DNA of 64,000 nucleotides, from NCBI GenBank assembly GCA_001801465.1, contig MGXT01000014.1, forward strand, positions 1 through 64,000, given 5' to 3'. The stretch comes from Gammaproteobacteria bacterium RIFCSPHIGHO2_12_FULL_35_23 (GTDB lineage Bacteria > Pseudomonadota > Gammaproteobacteria > UBA12402). Made by a program: the position numbers and the translations under genes. Below, one piece after another: positions 1 through 9,165 of this stretch (within the stretch, counting starts at the first letter, position 1; the number at the start of each line of letters is the position of its first letter). The notes beneath the pieces are model-generated. The model ran no database searches. It had not been told where the DNA came from and saw only the letters and a list, made by a program, of their open reading frames with translations.

Positions 1-3000
1 CGCATCAGGCGTCCTTGCTACTTGTTCTTCAAATAAATCATTGATCGTCTTCTCTCTTGGATAAGCTATATCTGTTTTATTCCAATCAACAATTAATTGT
101 TTATATTCATCTTTTTTTAGAATTTGAATATCTTTTATTTTAGTTTCTTCATTTCCTACAAACGCTTCAAGAATATTTATGTAATGTTTAGTCAAACGTT
201 CTATAGTACTTTTTTCAAAAAGACTTACTGCATAATTAACTGAGCCTTTTAATTCATTTTCATTATCATTTATAAAAATACTTAAATCAAATTTTGCAAC
301 TTTGTAGAACTCTTCCAACGGAATTAGTTTAAATAAATCCATTTGATTAGATTTAGCCTCACCAAATCCTTGAACACTAAACATTACTTGGAATATTGGA
401 TGGCGACTGGAATTTTGCTCTACTTTTAAAATTTCAATTAGCTTTTCAAATGGCATATCCTGATGGTCATGAGCCTCTACCATTTTATTATGAGTAACTA
501 CAGTAAAATCTTGAATACTAATATTACTGTTAATTTTTCCTCTTAGCACTAAATCGTTAACGAAAAATCCAATCAGATTTTCTATTTGCTGAAAATTTCT
601 ATTTGCAGCTGGTGTACCAATTACAATATCATCCTGACCAGTATATTTACTAAGTAAAATATAAAAGCCTGCTAATAATATTGTATACAAAGTTGTACCA
701 TTTTTTTGAGCCATTACTCTTAAATCATTAGATAACTTTTTGTCTAATTTGAAAAAAACATCATCGCCATGATAGTTAATTTTATTAGGTCTAATTTTGT
801 CTGTTAGTAAATTTAAAGTTTCATATCCAACTAATTCATTTTGCCAGTAACTTACTTGTCGCTTTAGTTCATTTCCATTTAAATAATTTCTTTGCCAAGT
901 AGAAAAATCTTTATATTGAATGGTAAGATTATTTAAATTTAACTCAATTTCGTTATTATAATAATCATAAAAAGATTGTAATTCTCTTAAGAAAACATCT
1001 AATGACCAACCATCAAATACAATATGGTGAATATTGATTAGTACATAAATTTTACTATCTATATAGTAAATAGTAACTTTAATTGGGTAAGCATTTTCCA
1101 AATAAAATATGTGGTTGACATCTTGTTTTAATCTAGCTTTAAATTCGGCTTCTTCTAAAATTACTTCTTCTATTTCTAAAGGTTTATTTAGTACTTGTTG
1201 ATAACCTTTTCCATATTTATCTTGTTTTATAATTGTTCTTAAAATTTCATGGCGGTTAACTATATTTGTGAGACTATTTTTAAATGCGGTAATATTAACA
1301 TTATTATTTAACTCTAAGGCTGTTGGAACATTATACGCATTTGTCCCTTCCTCGAAGCGATCAATAAACCACAATCGTTCCTGCGCAAAAGATAAAACTC
1401 CTTGATTATCATCTTGCCTATTAATATAGACTTCCATCTTAGTTGTAAAAAAATTTTCAAAATTTTCTATTATTCTATATTTAAATAAGTCTGATATGAT
1501 AATTGATTTCCCTGTTAAGCTGCTCATTCTATGAGCAAGCTGCATAGCTAAAATGGAATTTCCTCCAATTCTAAAAAAATCATCTCTTATTCCAACTTTT
1601 TCTAGTCCTAATACCTCTTGCCAGATTTTACATAACTCAGATTCAATTTCATTTCTTGGTCCTATATAATTTTCAAAATGAGTCAGCTTAATATTTAATA
1701 AGGCTTTTCTATCTAGTTTGCCATTAATTGTTAATGGCAATGCCTCTAAATGAATTAGTCTACTTGGCACCATATATTCAGCTAATTGGCTTTCCAAATA
1801 TTGTCGTATTTCTTCTTCATTTAATTTCACTTCCGATACATAGTATCCAATGAGGTATTTAGTTTCTTCTCTTTCATGAACTATAACCGCACTTTGCTTT
1901 ACTCCAGGATAATTTAATAGTTTGTTTTCTATCTCTCCTAGTTCTATCCTGTATCCTCTTAATTTCACCTGAAAATCATTACGGCCTATGTATTCTAAAT
2001 TACCATCTGCGAGCCATCTTACTAAATCTCCAGTTTTATATAGCCTTGTGTAGTCCCTCTTCTTATCTTCTTTTGTAGCTAAATGGTTATTAATAAATCT
2101 TTCAGCCGTTAGCTCTGGTCGATTTAAATATCCTCGTGCTAACCCTATTCCACCTATATACAATTCTCCAACTACCCCTACTGGAACAGGATTTAAATAA
2201 GTATCTAAAACATAAACTTGCATATTCCTAATAGGTTTACCAATCATTATAAAAGAAGTTTTAAGCTCAGTAACTGTACTCCATACACTACACTCTGTAG
2301 GACCATATTCATTATATAATGTTACTTTAGGCAAGACTCTTAAATGCTCTTCAACCAGGTTAGATGAGCAACTTTCTCCGGCAACAATGACACAACGTAG
2401 TTTTCTGGATTCCTTTATAGATTGTTCTTTAATTAGCACCCCATAAAATATTGGTGTACATATAAAATGACTGATCTTATTCTTCTGAATATAAATTCCT
2501 ATATTTTTAGTATCATGAATTAAATTTTTTTCAGGAATATAAAGTGTACCGCCAGATAATATTGTCCAAAAAAGTCCTGCAACTGAGCTATCAAAAACAA
2601 TTGGTGATAGAAATAAAAATCTCTTTAATTTTATATGCTTATAATAATGTAATCGTGTGTAAGTTGAATTTAGTACGCCCTTATGTTCAATCATTACCCC
2701 TTTAGGCTTACCAGTAGTTCCTGAAGTATAAATGACATAAGCTAGGTCTTTCTGTTTTATTTCTATATTGAGGTTAGTATTTTCTTCTTGCAAACAACTT
2801 ATTTCATCAACTGCAATTAAATTTATATTCGGCGCTATTTCTTTAAGTTTTGGCTCAATATAATCTTGGGTTATAATAAAGGAGATTGCGGTATCCTCTA
2901 ATATAAATCTTATTCGCTCATTTGGATATTCAGGATCCATTGGTACATAAGCACCTCCAGCCTTTAATATTCCTAATATTCCTATTACCATTTCCAAGCT

Positions 3001-4536
3001 TTTTTCAACACATAAACCAATTAGTGTGTCATGTTTAAGCTCATTTTCTGTTTTTATTTTATAAGTTTGTCTTATTTTTCTTGCTAATTGATTAGATCTT
3101 TCATTTAATTCTTGATACGTTAATGTATTACCATTAAAAAACAAAGCTATATCGGTTGGATTTTTAGCGACTCTTTCTTCAAAAAGTTGAACTATAGTCT
3201 TTTGAGCCTTAACCCGCTGCCTTGATTGTTTACTCAGATCTAAAATTAATGAGCATTCTTGCTCATTAAAACAACTTATTTTATTTAATGGCGTATAGAT
3301 ATTAATAATTAATTCATTTAAAATGTTTTCAAAGTGTCTAGCCATTTGCTTGAGAATTTCAGATGAAAATTTATCTTTTCGACCAATAAGCTGAATAAAA
3401 ATTCCATCTTTTTCATCATAGCGTAATATTAAGTCTGAAGATCCACTTTGTTCACAGACCTCATGAGTTAATGAATAAGATTTTTGAGTTAATGATAATC
3501 CCTTCAAAAAACCGGCCTGTGCAATTGAAGCAGACAAAGTTAACTCATCTTTTAATCTTACAGCTAAGTCAAGAATGCTTAAGAAATAGTTTTCCCTTTT
3601 TTGCTCACTTTTGTGATCAACCTTTTCTTTTTCTAGCAAATTAGAAAAAGTATTATTGCCATCATAAGCAAAAAGAAGCATGTTTAAAAAAGTCCCTTTG
3701 ATATTTTGATATCCACCTCGTCTGGTGCTAAAAGGATAAGCTATTACAAAACGCTCTTGGTTTGAATATTTATTAATTAAAATTCCATAGGCTACTTTTA
3801 AAATATTAAATGTTGAGTAATTATACTGCTGACTAAACTTTTTTATTTTTTGATAAAGTAGGTTATTAAGTTGATAAGGTATTAAAATTACTCCGTTATC
3901 ATCTCCATGCCTAGTATTAATAGAAAAATCTATTGATAGAGAATAATTTTTTAATTCTTCTATTGCAGATTCAATATCTGTTTTCTCAATTTGGCTGCGC
4001 TCCCATTTTAAATAGGCCTCTAGATCTATAATACTTTCAGTATCAATTTCAGATAGTAGCTTTGGATTATGATAGTATTTTTCAATTTGTTCTGCATGTT
4101 TTGCATACTGCACCCCATCAACAATCAAATGATGAAAATTAAGTAATAATGTATAGAAAGAAGTCTCTTGATTGTAAATAATAGTAAAACGAAATAATGG
4201 CCCATTTTCTATATCAAAAGGCTCAGTAATATATTTTTTTAAAATATGATCATGTTCTGTAGTATTACTTACAGAAAACAATCGACTATTTTCTTTTATC
4301 TTGGAGTGTATAATTTGCTCTAAATTACCATTATTTTCTTTAAACGTACTTCTTAAATTATAATTACTATTTATCAACATTTGCAGAGTAATTCTTAACT
4401 TATCTAAATCTAGAGTTTGATCATGACAAGTCACTCCATAAACATGATAACGTGACTGTAATTCTGGACTTAATTTTTGAGCTTCTATCCAGAATATTTT
4501 TGAATACTCACTTGCTTGTAAAATTTTTTCTAGCAT
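1..4536 (-). CDS. Non-ribosomal peptide synthetase, 5' part (C-A-T-C-A...), runs off left edge
   Basis: The minus strand is open for 1512 codons from an ATG at 4536 (AAGGA about 6 bases upstream) to base 1 without a stop, so the 3' end is missing. Visible order: condensation domain with HHLIVDG at residues 135-141; adenylation domain with YTSGTTGKPKG at 603-613, GPTE and the terminal NGKLDRK lysine; carrier domain with FFRIGGNS, whose Ser994 would carry phosphopantetheine; second condensation domain with HHIVFDG at 1170-1176; then the start of a second adenylation domain (NDLFEEQVARTPDA). NRPS modules activate and join amino acids on carrier domains in the cytoplasm. By eye alignment to GrsA the first A-domain specificity code reads DSAIIAEVWK; no substrate is claimed from this, though the xxxxxAEVxK pattern also occurs in a Tyr-activating code. 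Starting with a C domain means it either continues another synthetase or begins with an acyl starter. No tailoring, export or phosphopantetheinyl transferase gene is visible on the right side. Confidence 0.93.
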   Translation of the reverse strand, partial: MLEKILQASEYSKIFWIEAQKLSPELQSRYHVYGVTCHDQTLDLDKLRITLQMLINSNYNLRSTFKENNGNLEQIIHSKIKENSRLFSVSNTTEHDHILKKYITEPFDIENGPLFRFTIIYNQETSFYTLLLNFHHLIVDGVQYAKHAEQIEKYYHNPKLLSEIDTESIIDLEAYLKWERSQIEKTDIESAIEELKNYSLSIDFSINTRHGDDNGVILIPYQLNNLLYQKIKKFSQQYNYSTFNILKVAYGILINKYSNQERFVIAYPFSTRRGGYQNIKGTFLNMLLFAYDGNNTFSNLLEKEKVDHKSEQKRENYFLSILDLAVRLKDELTLSASIAQAGFLKGLSLTQKSYSLTHEVCEQSGSSDLILRYDEKDGIFIQLIGRKDKFSSEILKQMARHFENILNELIINIYTPLNKISCFNEQECSLILDLSKQSRQRVKAQKTIVQLFEERVAKNPTDIALFFNGNTLTYQELNERSNQLARKIRQTYKIKTENELKHDTLIGLCVEKSLEMVIGILGILKAGGAYVPMDPEYPNERIRFILEDTAISFIITQDYIEPKLKEIAPNINLIAVDEISCLQEENTNLNIEIKQKDLAYVIYTSGTTGKPKGVMIEHKGVLNSTYTRLHYYKHIKLKRFLFLSPIVFDSSVAGLFWTILSGGTLYIPEKNLIHDTKNIGIYIQKNKISHFICTPIFYGVLIKEQSIKESRKLRCVIVAGESCSSNLVEEHLRVLPKVTLYNEYGPTECSVWSTVTELKTSFIMIGKPIRNMQVYVLDTYLNPVPVGVVGELYIGGIGLARGYLNRPELTAERFINNHLATKEDKKRDYTRLYKTGDLVRWLADGNLEYIGRNDFQVKLRGYRIELGEIENKLLNYPGVKQSAVIVHEREETKYLIGYYVSEVKLNEEEIRQYLESQLAEYMVPSRLIHLEALPLTINGKLDRKALLNIKLTHFENYIGPRNEIESELCKIWQEVLGLEKVGIRDDFFRIGGNSILAMQLAHRMSSLTGKSIIISDLFKYRIIENFENFFTTKMEVYINRQDDNQGVLSFAQERLWFIDRFEEGTNAYNVPTALELNNNVNITAFKNSLTNIVNRHEILRTIIKQDKYGKGYQQVLNKPLEIEEVILEEAEFKARLKQDVNHIFYLENAYPIKVTIYYIDSKIYVLINIHHIVFDGWSLDVFLRELQSFYDYYNNEIELNLNNLTIQYKDFSTWQRNYLNGNELKRQVSYWQNELVGYETLNLLTDKIRPNKINYHGDDVFFKLDKKLSNDLRVMAQKNGTTLYTILLAGFYILLSKYTGQDDIVIGTPAANRNFQQIENLIGFFVNDLVLRGKINSNISIQDFTVVTHNKMVEAHDHQDMPFEKLIEILKVEQNSSRHPIFQVMFSVQGFGEAKSNQMDLFKLIPLEEFYKVAKFDLSIFINDNENELKGSVNYAVSLFEKSTIERLTKHYINILEAFVGNEETKIKDIQILKKDEYKQLIVDWNKTDIAYPREKTINDLFEEQVARTPDA

Positions 4537-4782
4537 TATTATTCCTTACGCATTAGTCAGTTGGTATTAAAGTCATATTTTTAAAAATTAAGACAAAAAT
4601 ATTTAAATATTTAGACTTTAGATAAATTGAATATCTAAAAAATTTAATTGAAAGTTTAGGGAAAGAAGGTGGCAACAAAATTCTTTTTATATTTTTAATT
4701 AACATTAATAAATTCTTTTTATTTATAAGAAAGTAAGAAAAATATAAATAAAACTAAAAATAAATTCAACTTTTAAATGACA

Positions 4783-4860
4783 TGACCTGGTTTTGGTGGA
4801 CACAAAACACCATAATTTAGAATAAAAATTTGAATAATCTGACCTGATTTTAGTGGACAC
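4783..4860. repeat. Two direct 21-bp copies of an IS-end-like sequence
   Basis: Positions 4783-4803 and 4840-4860 carry the same 21-bp sequence with two differences, in the same orientation. Both begin TGACCTG and end GTGGACAC. This TGA(C/T)C...GTGGACAC form resembles terminal inverted repeats of IS3-type elements. No opposite-orientation partner was found by eye. The rest of the 616-base gap 4537-5152 is AT-rich and shows no convincing gene; it must hold the NRPS promoter on its left side. Confidence 0.6.
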
Positions 4861-5152
4861 TAAATTTTAAATTAGAAGTTTATAAAGTTTTTTGCTGACA
4901 ATAAGAGTTATCAGTACCATAAAAATTAATTAATAATTTTTAAATTCTTTGCTTAAATGAATTTGTTTCATTCTATCCTAGGATCGGTTAATTCTTTGAA
5001 GTAATCCCTTAAATTATATCCTACTCCATTTCTTCCTCTCCTTTGCAATTTATATGCGCTTGCCGTAGACTATCTCTTTCTAATACACTTTACTTATTAA
5101 GAATTTTGTGTAAAAATTGGCCTGCTTATAATAATATAAAAAGGATAAACAT

Positions 5153-6217
5153 ATGCCTGTAACTATAGCTGCTTTATTTTCAACCTCAAAAATCGAATAC
5201 GCTAGCCTTCAAATTCGTACTTTAAAAAAACCAATAGAAACACTTTTGCAAAAACGAAATCCTAAAGTTCGTGTTGTTTTTACTAGCAGCTTAAGGGAAC
5301 TATTCTCTGAGGAAAGAGAATATACACGCATATTAACTGAGAGAGGTGATGAGCGGCAAAATAGATTAATTAATGATATATTAAGCAGTTTTCCTATTGA
5401 TGAAATAACACTTTATTTTGCCACACGTAAAGAAATAGAAGAGTTCTATAAAACACTAATTGATTTTGCTTTAGCAAAACCCGAAGACTATACTGGATTA
5501 TTACGTAAATTAAATAGCATGTTAGTTAGTGATTATCCTAATCCTTGCTATGGTCTATTTACTTCATCAAATCCTATGAGGCAAATCCTTGAACTACTTA
5601 AGGCAAGAATACAGCATAGAATAGAGTATGATAAAAAAGTAAACGTCACAGTTGCAAGAAGCTTATATAAGACAGTTTGTGAGAAGTACTCTTTAATTGG
5701 CCAATATACTGAGGCATTACGAGAAAAAGCTAAATTTGAAGAAAAACTCTTATATGCAGGTGATGGAATGCAATATCATGCGCGTAAAAACAAATACTTA
5801 AGAGATCAAGAAGAACCTATTGATGTTGTTGGACATGGACAATGGCGTGATGAAATAAAAGCACACTATGATGATTACTATAAATATCATAGCATTGCAA
5901 AAACAATCAATGCCACCTTAACAGAAATCAACCTCCAGATAGCTGCGCTAAAACGCGATATTGATATTAACCCTGATGTTCAAGGTGTATATAATGCTTA
6001 TGCACTTTTAATTCAAGAGTATCAAGTTGATAGACCTACATATACCAATCAAATGGATAGTATTGAAGCTAGAATAATGTTGGTAACCGATCCAGATCGT
6101 TTATTAGCATTTATAACTACTTATTTCGCTGATCAACAAGATACCATTACTTATAAAGTTGGTGAAGAATTTGGAGTAGCAGCAAGAACTGAGCCAAGAG
6201 CTAGTTTAAGAGCATAA
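5153..6217 (+). CDS. Unknown 354-aa protein between IS remnants
   Basis: I do not recognise this protein. It starts at an ATG with AAGGA seven bases upstream, and a TATAAT at 5127-5132 could be its -10 box. The product is soluble, without signal peptide or membrane segment, rich in charged helical sequence, with a probable coiled-coil stretch around residues 155-290 (many E, K, R and L in heptad-like spacing). No catalytic motif stands out. It lies between the IS-end-like repeats at 4783-4860 and a decayed transposase at 6261-6584, so it may have arrived with or been captured by a mobile element. In a Legionellales setting, a lone soluble unknown protein of this kind could be a secreted effector, but nothing in the sequence proves secretion. 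Confidence 0.8.
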   Translation: MPVTIAALFSTSKIEYASLQIRTLKKPIETLLQKRNPKVRVVFTSSLRELFSEEREYTRILTERGDERQNRLINDILSSFPIDEITLYFATRKEIEEFYKTLIDFALAKPEDYTGLLRKLNSMLVSDYPNPCYGLFTSSNPMRQILELLKARIQHRIEYDKKVNVTVARSLYKTVCEKYSLIGQYTEALREKAKFEEKLLYAGDGMQYHARKNKYLRDQEEPIDVVGHGQWRDEIKAHYDDYYKYHSIAKTINATLTEINLQIAALKRDIDINPDVQGVYNAYALLIQEYQVDRPTYTNQMDSIEARIMLVTDPDRLLAFITTYFADQQDTITYKVGEEFGVAARTEPRASLRA

Positions 6218-6260
6218 TTTGCAATACATTAATTGATTTTGAAAATATAAAAATTAGATG

Positions 6261-6584
6261 TGTGATTCATAGACATCCTTTCAATGAACCATGAGGACGT
6301 TGCCAATTATAAAAAAATTGCCATTATGCTAATTCTTCCCTCAACTTTTCAAAGTTAGATAAATCAGCAATAGCATAAAATTCCTCAAGGTCTGTTTTTT
6401 TTGGGATCACTCTACCTTACCATTCAAATGAAGAGATCCAGGCTTATTTGGCCTGAATTTTATTCCTAAACTCATTAATTTCTGTTGAACACCTTCAGCA
6501 AAAAACTCCAACCCTCTATCAGGCTGAATTCGTTGCACAGGAAAAGGAAATTGCTCTATCACTAAATCAAGAAAAAGGAGCGTA
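6261..6584 (-). pseudogene. Decayed integrase-core (DDE) transposase remnant
   Basis: On the minus strand a C-terminal integrase-core segment can be read: IQPDRGLEFFAEGVQQ, then GIKFRPNKPGS, HLNGKVE, and, after changes of frame, SQKTDLEEFYAI and FYNWQRPHGSLKG. This is the DDE-type core of IS481/IS3-like transposases, including the conserved glutamate in HLNGKVE. It is broken by a TGA just after KVE (expected Arg), two extra A residues in the following A-run, and a TAA further on (expected Gln). The N-terminal half is absent. The remaining bases of the 6218-6930 gap show no other gene apart from the promoter of the next one. Confidence 0.75.
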
Positions 6585-6890
6585 TTATCTTATTTTAATT
6601 ATTAAATCTATTTAAACCATAAAAATTTACTTATAAAATATTTTTACTGTAAAATCCCTGTATTTTCTTATAGTTAACTATTTTTCTTAAACTTAATTAT
6701 TAAAAATAGATTTTACAGGCAAAAATGTCTTACAAGCGATTAACCCTAGTTACTTTTTTTCAAATTCTCATTTTTAGCTAAACTTAAGATAAAAATAAGA
6801 ATGAACATCCTAATTTAATTAATTTAGAGTTTTTATAATCAAAAAAATATAACTATATGATTTTACATATAAAAAAATATTCTCAGGCTA

Positions 6891-6899
6891 TGCTATAAT
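6891..6899 (+). promoter_or_regulatory. Extended -10 promoter element of the receiver gene
   Basis: TGCTATAAT is an exact extended -10 element (TGnTATAAT), 31 bases before the ATG at 6931. No good -35 hexamer sits upstream, as is usual for this promoter class. AAGGGAGG at 6914-6921 is the ribosome binding site. Confidence 0.5.
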
Positions 6900-6930
6900 T
6901 AACTTGAACAATAAAGGGAGGTAGCAAGGG

Positions 6931-7320
6931 ATGGCTAAGATTCTTATTGTTGAAGATGAGCCTATAGCTCAGAGCGTAATGAAAATTCTACTAACGTCTA
7001 AATTAGGACATCAAGTAAAAGTTGCAAGTAGCGGGATGGAAGCCTTAGAAAAAGCAACTAAAGATGTAGACTTTATTCTAATGGATATTGGCTTACCTGA
7101 TTGGGGCAATGAAGGTGGAGTTAAAGCTACTAAAAAAATTCGTGCTAAAGGTGGCCATTTCGCAAAAATTCCAATTATCGCTCTTACAGCAAATGAAGAC
7201 AAAGAGTTAATATTAAAAATGATTGAAGCAGGCGCTGATGATTATCTAAATAAACCAGCCAATCAAAAACAGCTAGCTGAAATTATTGCTGAATTTACTC
7301 AACATCCTCATGCAGCTTAA
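6931..7320 (+). CDS. Stand-alone response-regulator receiver protein (CheY-like)
   Basis: The 129-aa product is a single receiver domain: acidic pocket E8-D9-E10, phospho-acceptor Asp52 in FILMDIGLPD, Thr86 in ALTAN, and Lys108 in NKPA. It accepts phosphate from a histidine kinase or phosphotransfer protein and signals through protein contact, since there is no DNA-binding or enzymatic output domain. It is a complete gene with a strong ribosome binding site (AAGGGAGG) and its own extended -10 promoter. No histidine kinase lies nearby, so its partner is encoded elsewhere. Receivers of this sort also occur as detached modules of hybrid kinases. Confidence 0.92.
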   Translation: MAKILIVEDEPIAQSVMKILLTSKLGHQVKVASSGMEALEKATKDVDFILMDIGLPDWGNEGGVKATKKIRAKGGHFAKIPIIALTANEDKELILKMIEAGADDYLNKPANQKQLAEIIAEFTQHPHAA

Positions 7321-7436
7321 TTAGTATTAGGCGATACATTCTATAAAATAGGAGCCTTACAGCTCTTACTAGTTTATTTTATTGTTTTTTTCATATAAAA
7401 ATTAAAAAGAGCATGGTTTTAATTTAAGGAATAGAT

Positions 7437-8927
7437 GTGGGTTTATCTGTCTATAAAAAAAAGCGTAGCTTTAAAGTAACTCCTGAACCTAAAGGAAAAA
7501 TTATTCGTAATAATACACATCTTTTTATAATACAAAAACATGATGCCTCTCACCTACACTATGACTTTCGCCTTGCAATAAATGGTGTATTAAAAAGCTG
7601 GGCTGTTCCAAAGGGTCCATGCCTTGATCCAAGCGTTAAACGTTTAGCTGTTGAAGTTGAAGATCATCCACTTGATTATGCTAACTTTGAGGGTGTTATA
7701 CCTCAGGAAAAATACGGTGGTGGAACTGTTATGGTTTGGGATCGAGGGACTTGGGAGTCTGAAGAAAATTTAGCTAGAGCTTATAAAAAAGGAATCATGC
7801 TTTTTACTTTACAAGGAAAAAAATTGCAAGGAGCTTGGCATTTAATTAGAACTAATCGACAAAGCGATAAGCCTCAATGGTTATTATTTAAAGGTAAAGA
7901 TAAATTCAGTAAAGATCTATCAAATTATGATATTACTCTTAAAAAACCTAGCAGTGTTTTGACTGGAAAAAGCTTGCAAGAAATAGAAAATTCAACAATA
8001 AATCTTTCAAAAAAATTCAGCGCTAAATTAGCTACTTTTTCTAACAATAAAAACTCTTTAAGTAAATTTTTAACTCATCCAGACAAGTTATTGTATATAC
8101 ATAAAAAAATAACTAAATTAGATTTAGCCAGTTATTATTATACGGTTGCAGAAAAATTACTACCTTTCATCAAAAATAGACCTGTTACTTTAGTTCGTTG
8201 CCCTGCTCCAGGTACAACAAAATGTTTCTATCAAAAAAACTGGTTGCAAGGCATGTCAAAAGATATTACTACTACAGTAAAAACCAGCAAGGGTTCGAGT
8301 CAGTATATTATGATAAATAATAAATCTAGTTTAATTGCTGCTGCTCAATTAGATATTTTAGAGATACACCCTTGGCTTTCTAAAAAAGACAAATTAAATT
8401 ACCCTGATATGTTAATATTTGATTTGGATCCCAGCCCAGAAATCCCCTGGACTAAATTAGTTTCAGCTGCTTTTTTAATTAAAAATTTTTTTACCTCTTT
8501 ACACTTAAAAAGTTTTATTAAATCAACTGGTAAAAAGGGGTTGCATATTGTTATCCCTATTACACGTAAAAATGATTTTAAATTAATTAAACATTACACA
8601 AAAAAAATTGCTGGGAAACTTTCAGTGCAATTTCCTGATCTCTTTACTTTTAATTTAAAAAAGGAAAAGCGCAAAGGTAGAATTTTTATTGATTATTTAA
8701 GAAATGGATATGGAGCAACAGCTATTGCACCTTTTTCTCCTCGGTCTAATATCAATGCCACTATTGCAGTTCCTATCAGTTGGGAAAAGTTAAAAAAATC
8801 AAAAAAAACTATTCTCTACACTGTCAAAACTATTAATAAATATTTGAAAGACTATCCGAATGATCCTTGGGAGGAGTTTTTAAAAATTAGACAATCTGTA
8901 AATAATAAACTTTTAGATAACTTATAG
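7437..8927 (+). CDS. ligD: LigD-type DNA repair protein: 3'-phosphoesterase + polymerase, no ligase domain
   Basis: The start is GTG at 7437, with TAAGGA six bases upstream; an ATG two bases earlier is in another frame. Residues about 25-170 form the LigD 3'-phosphoesterase domain (HDASHLHYDFRL, with H35, H41, D43 and H77 in the spacing of the known metal-site residues). Residues about 205-490 form the LigD primase-polymerase domain: FDLDP with D329 and D331, STGKKGLH, and FIDYLRN with D419. LigD normally works with Ku in non-homologous end joining, trimming and filling ends before ligation. Here the ATP-dependent ligase domain expected between PE and POL in the Pseudomonas-type order is absent; only a short linker beginning SSVLTGKSLQEI remains. 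At 496 aa it is far shorter than full LigD (over 800 aa). No Ku gene is in the window. The PE-POL assignment is firm; the biological role is inference. Confidence 0.9.
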   Translation: MGLSVYKKKRSFKVTPEPKGKIIRNNTHLFIIQKHDASHLHYDFRLAINGVLKSWAVPKGPCLDPSVKRLAVEVEDHPLDYANFEGVIPQEKYGGGTVMVWDRGTWESEENLARAYKKGIMLFTLQGKKLQGAWHLIRTNRQSDKPQWLLFKGKDKFSKDLSNYDITLKKPSSVLTGKSLQEIENSTINLSKKFSAKLATFSNNKNSLSKFLTHPDKLLYIHKKITKLDLASYYYTVAEKLLPFIKNRPVTLVRCPAPGTTKCFYQKNWLQGMSKDITTTVKTSKGSSQYIMINNKSSLIAAAQLDILEIHPWLSKKDKLNYPDMLIFDLDPSPEIPWTKLVSAAFLIKNFFTSLHLKSFIKSTGKKGLHIVIPITRKNDFKLIKHYTKKIAGKLSVQFPDLFTFNLKKEKRKGRIFIDYLRNGYGATAIAPFSPRSNINATIAVPISWEKLKKSKKTILYTVKTINKYLKDYPNDPWEEFLKIRQSVNNKLLDNL

Positions 8928-9100
8928 CTTATACTGAATTGATGAGCTTTAAAGCTTTCTATTTTAATAAATTCTCGTTGTAATATCGCTAAAATTATTA
9001 ATGATAAAACCATAGATGTCTTTTTTCGTGAGAGCTCAAGAGGAGTGTCAATAAAAGGTTTAAGCGATCTAATAAGTATTCCTGTTACCATACTAGCCAC
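8852..9100 (-). CDS. Possible small unknown protein (82 aa), antisense to ligD 3' end
   Basis: A GTG at 9100 is preceded by AGGAAG at five-base spacing, and the first ~45 codons give a plausible protein with a hydrophobic stretch (SMVLSLIILAIL). The last 25 codons lie antisense to the end of the ligD-type gene and look less natural. It may be the remnant of a longer membrane protein or a chance frame. No family is recognised. Confidence 0.25.
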   Translation of the reverse strand: MASMVTGILIRSLKPFIDTPLELSRKKTSMVLSLIILAILQREFIKIESFKAHQFSISYKLSKSLLFTDCLIFKNSSQGSFG

Positions 9101-9165
9101 TTATACTTCCTACACAGGAACAAAGTGATAAACTAATAATCCTAACGAGCTAAATGTAAAACAGA

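Noticed and set aside
7011..7202. 63-codon open frame antisense to the receiver gene
   Set aside because: Shadow of the receiver domain gene, which has all key residues.
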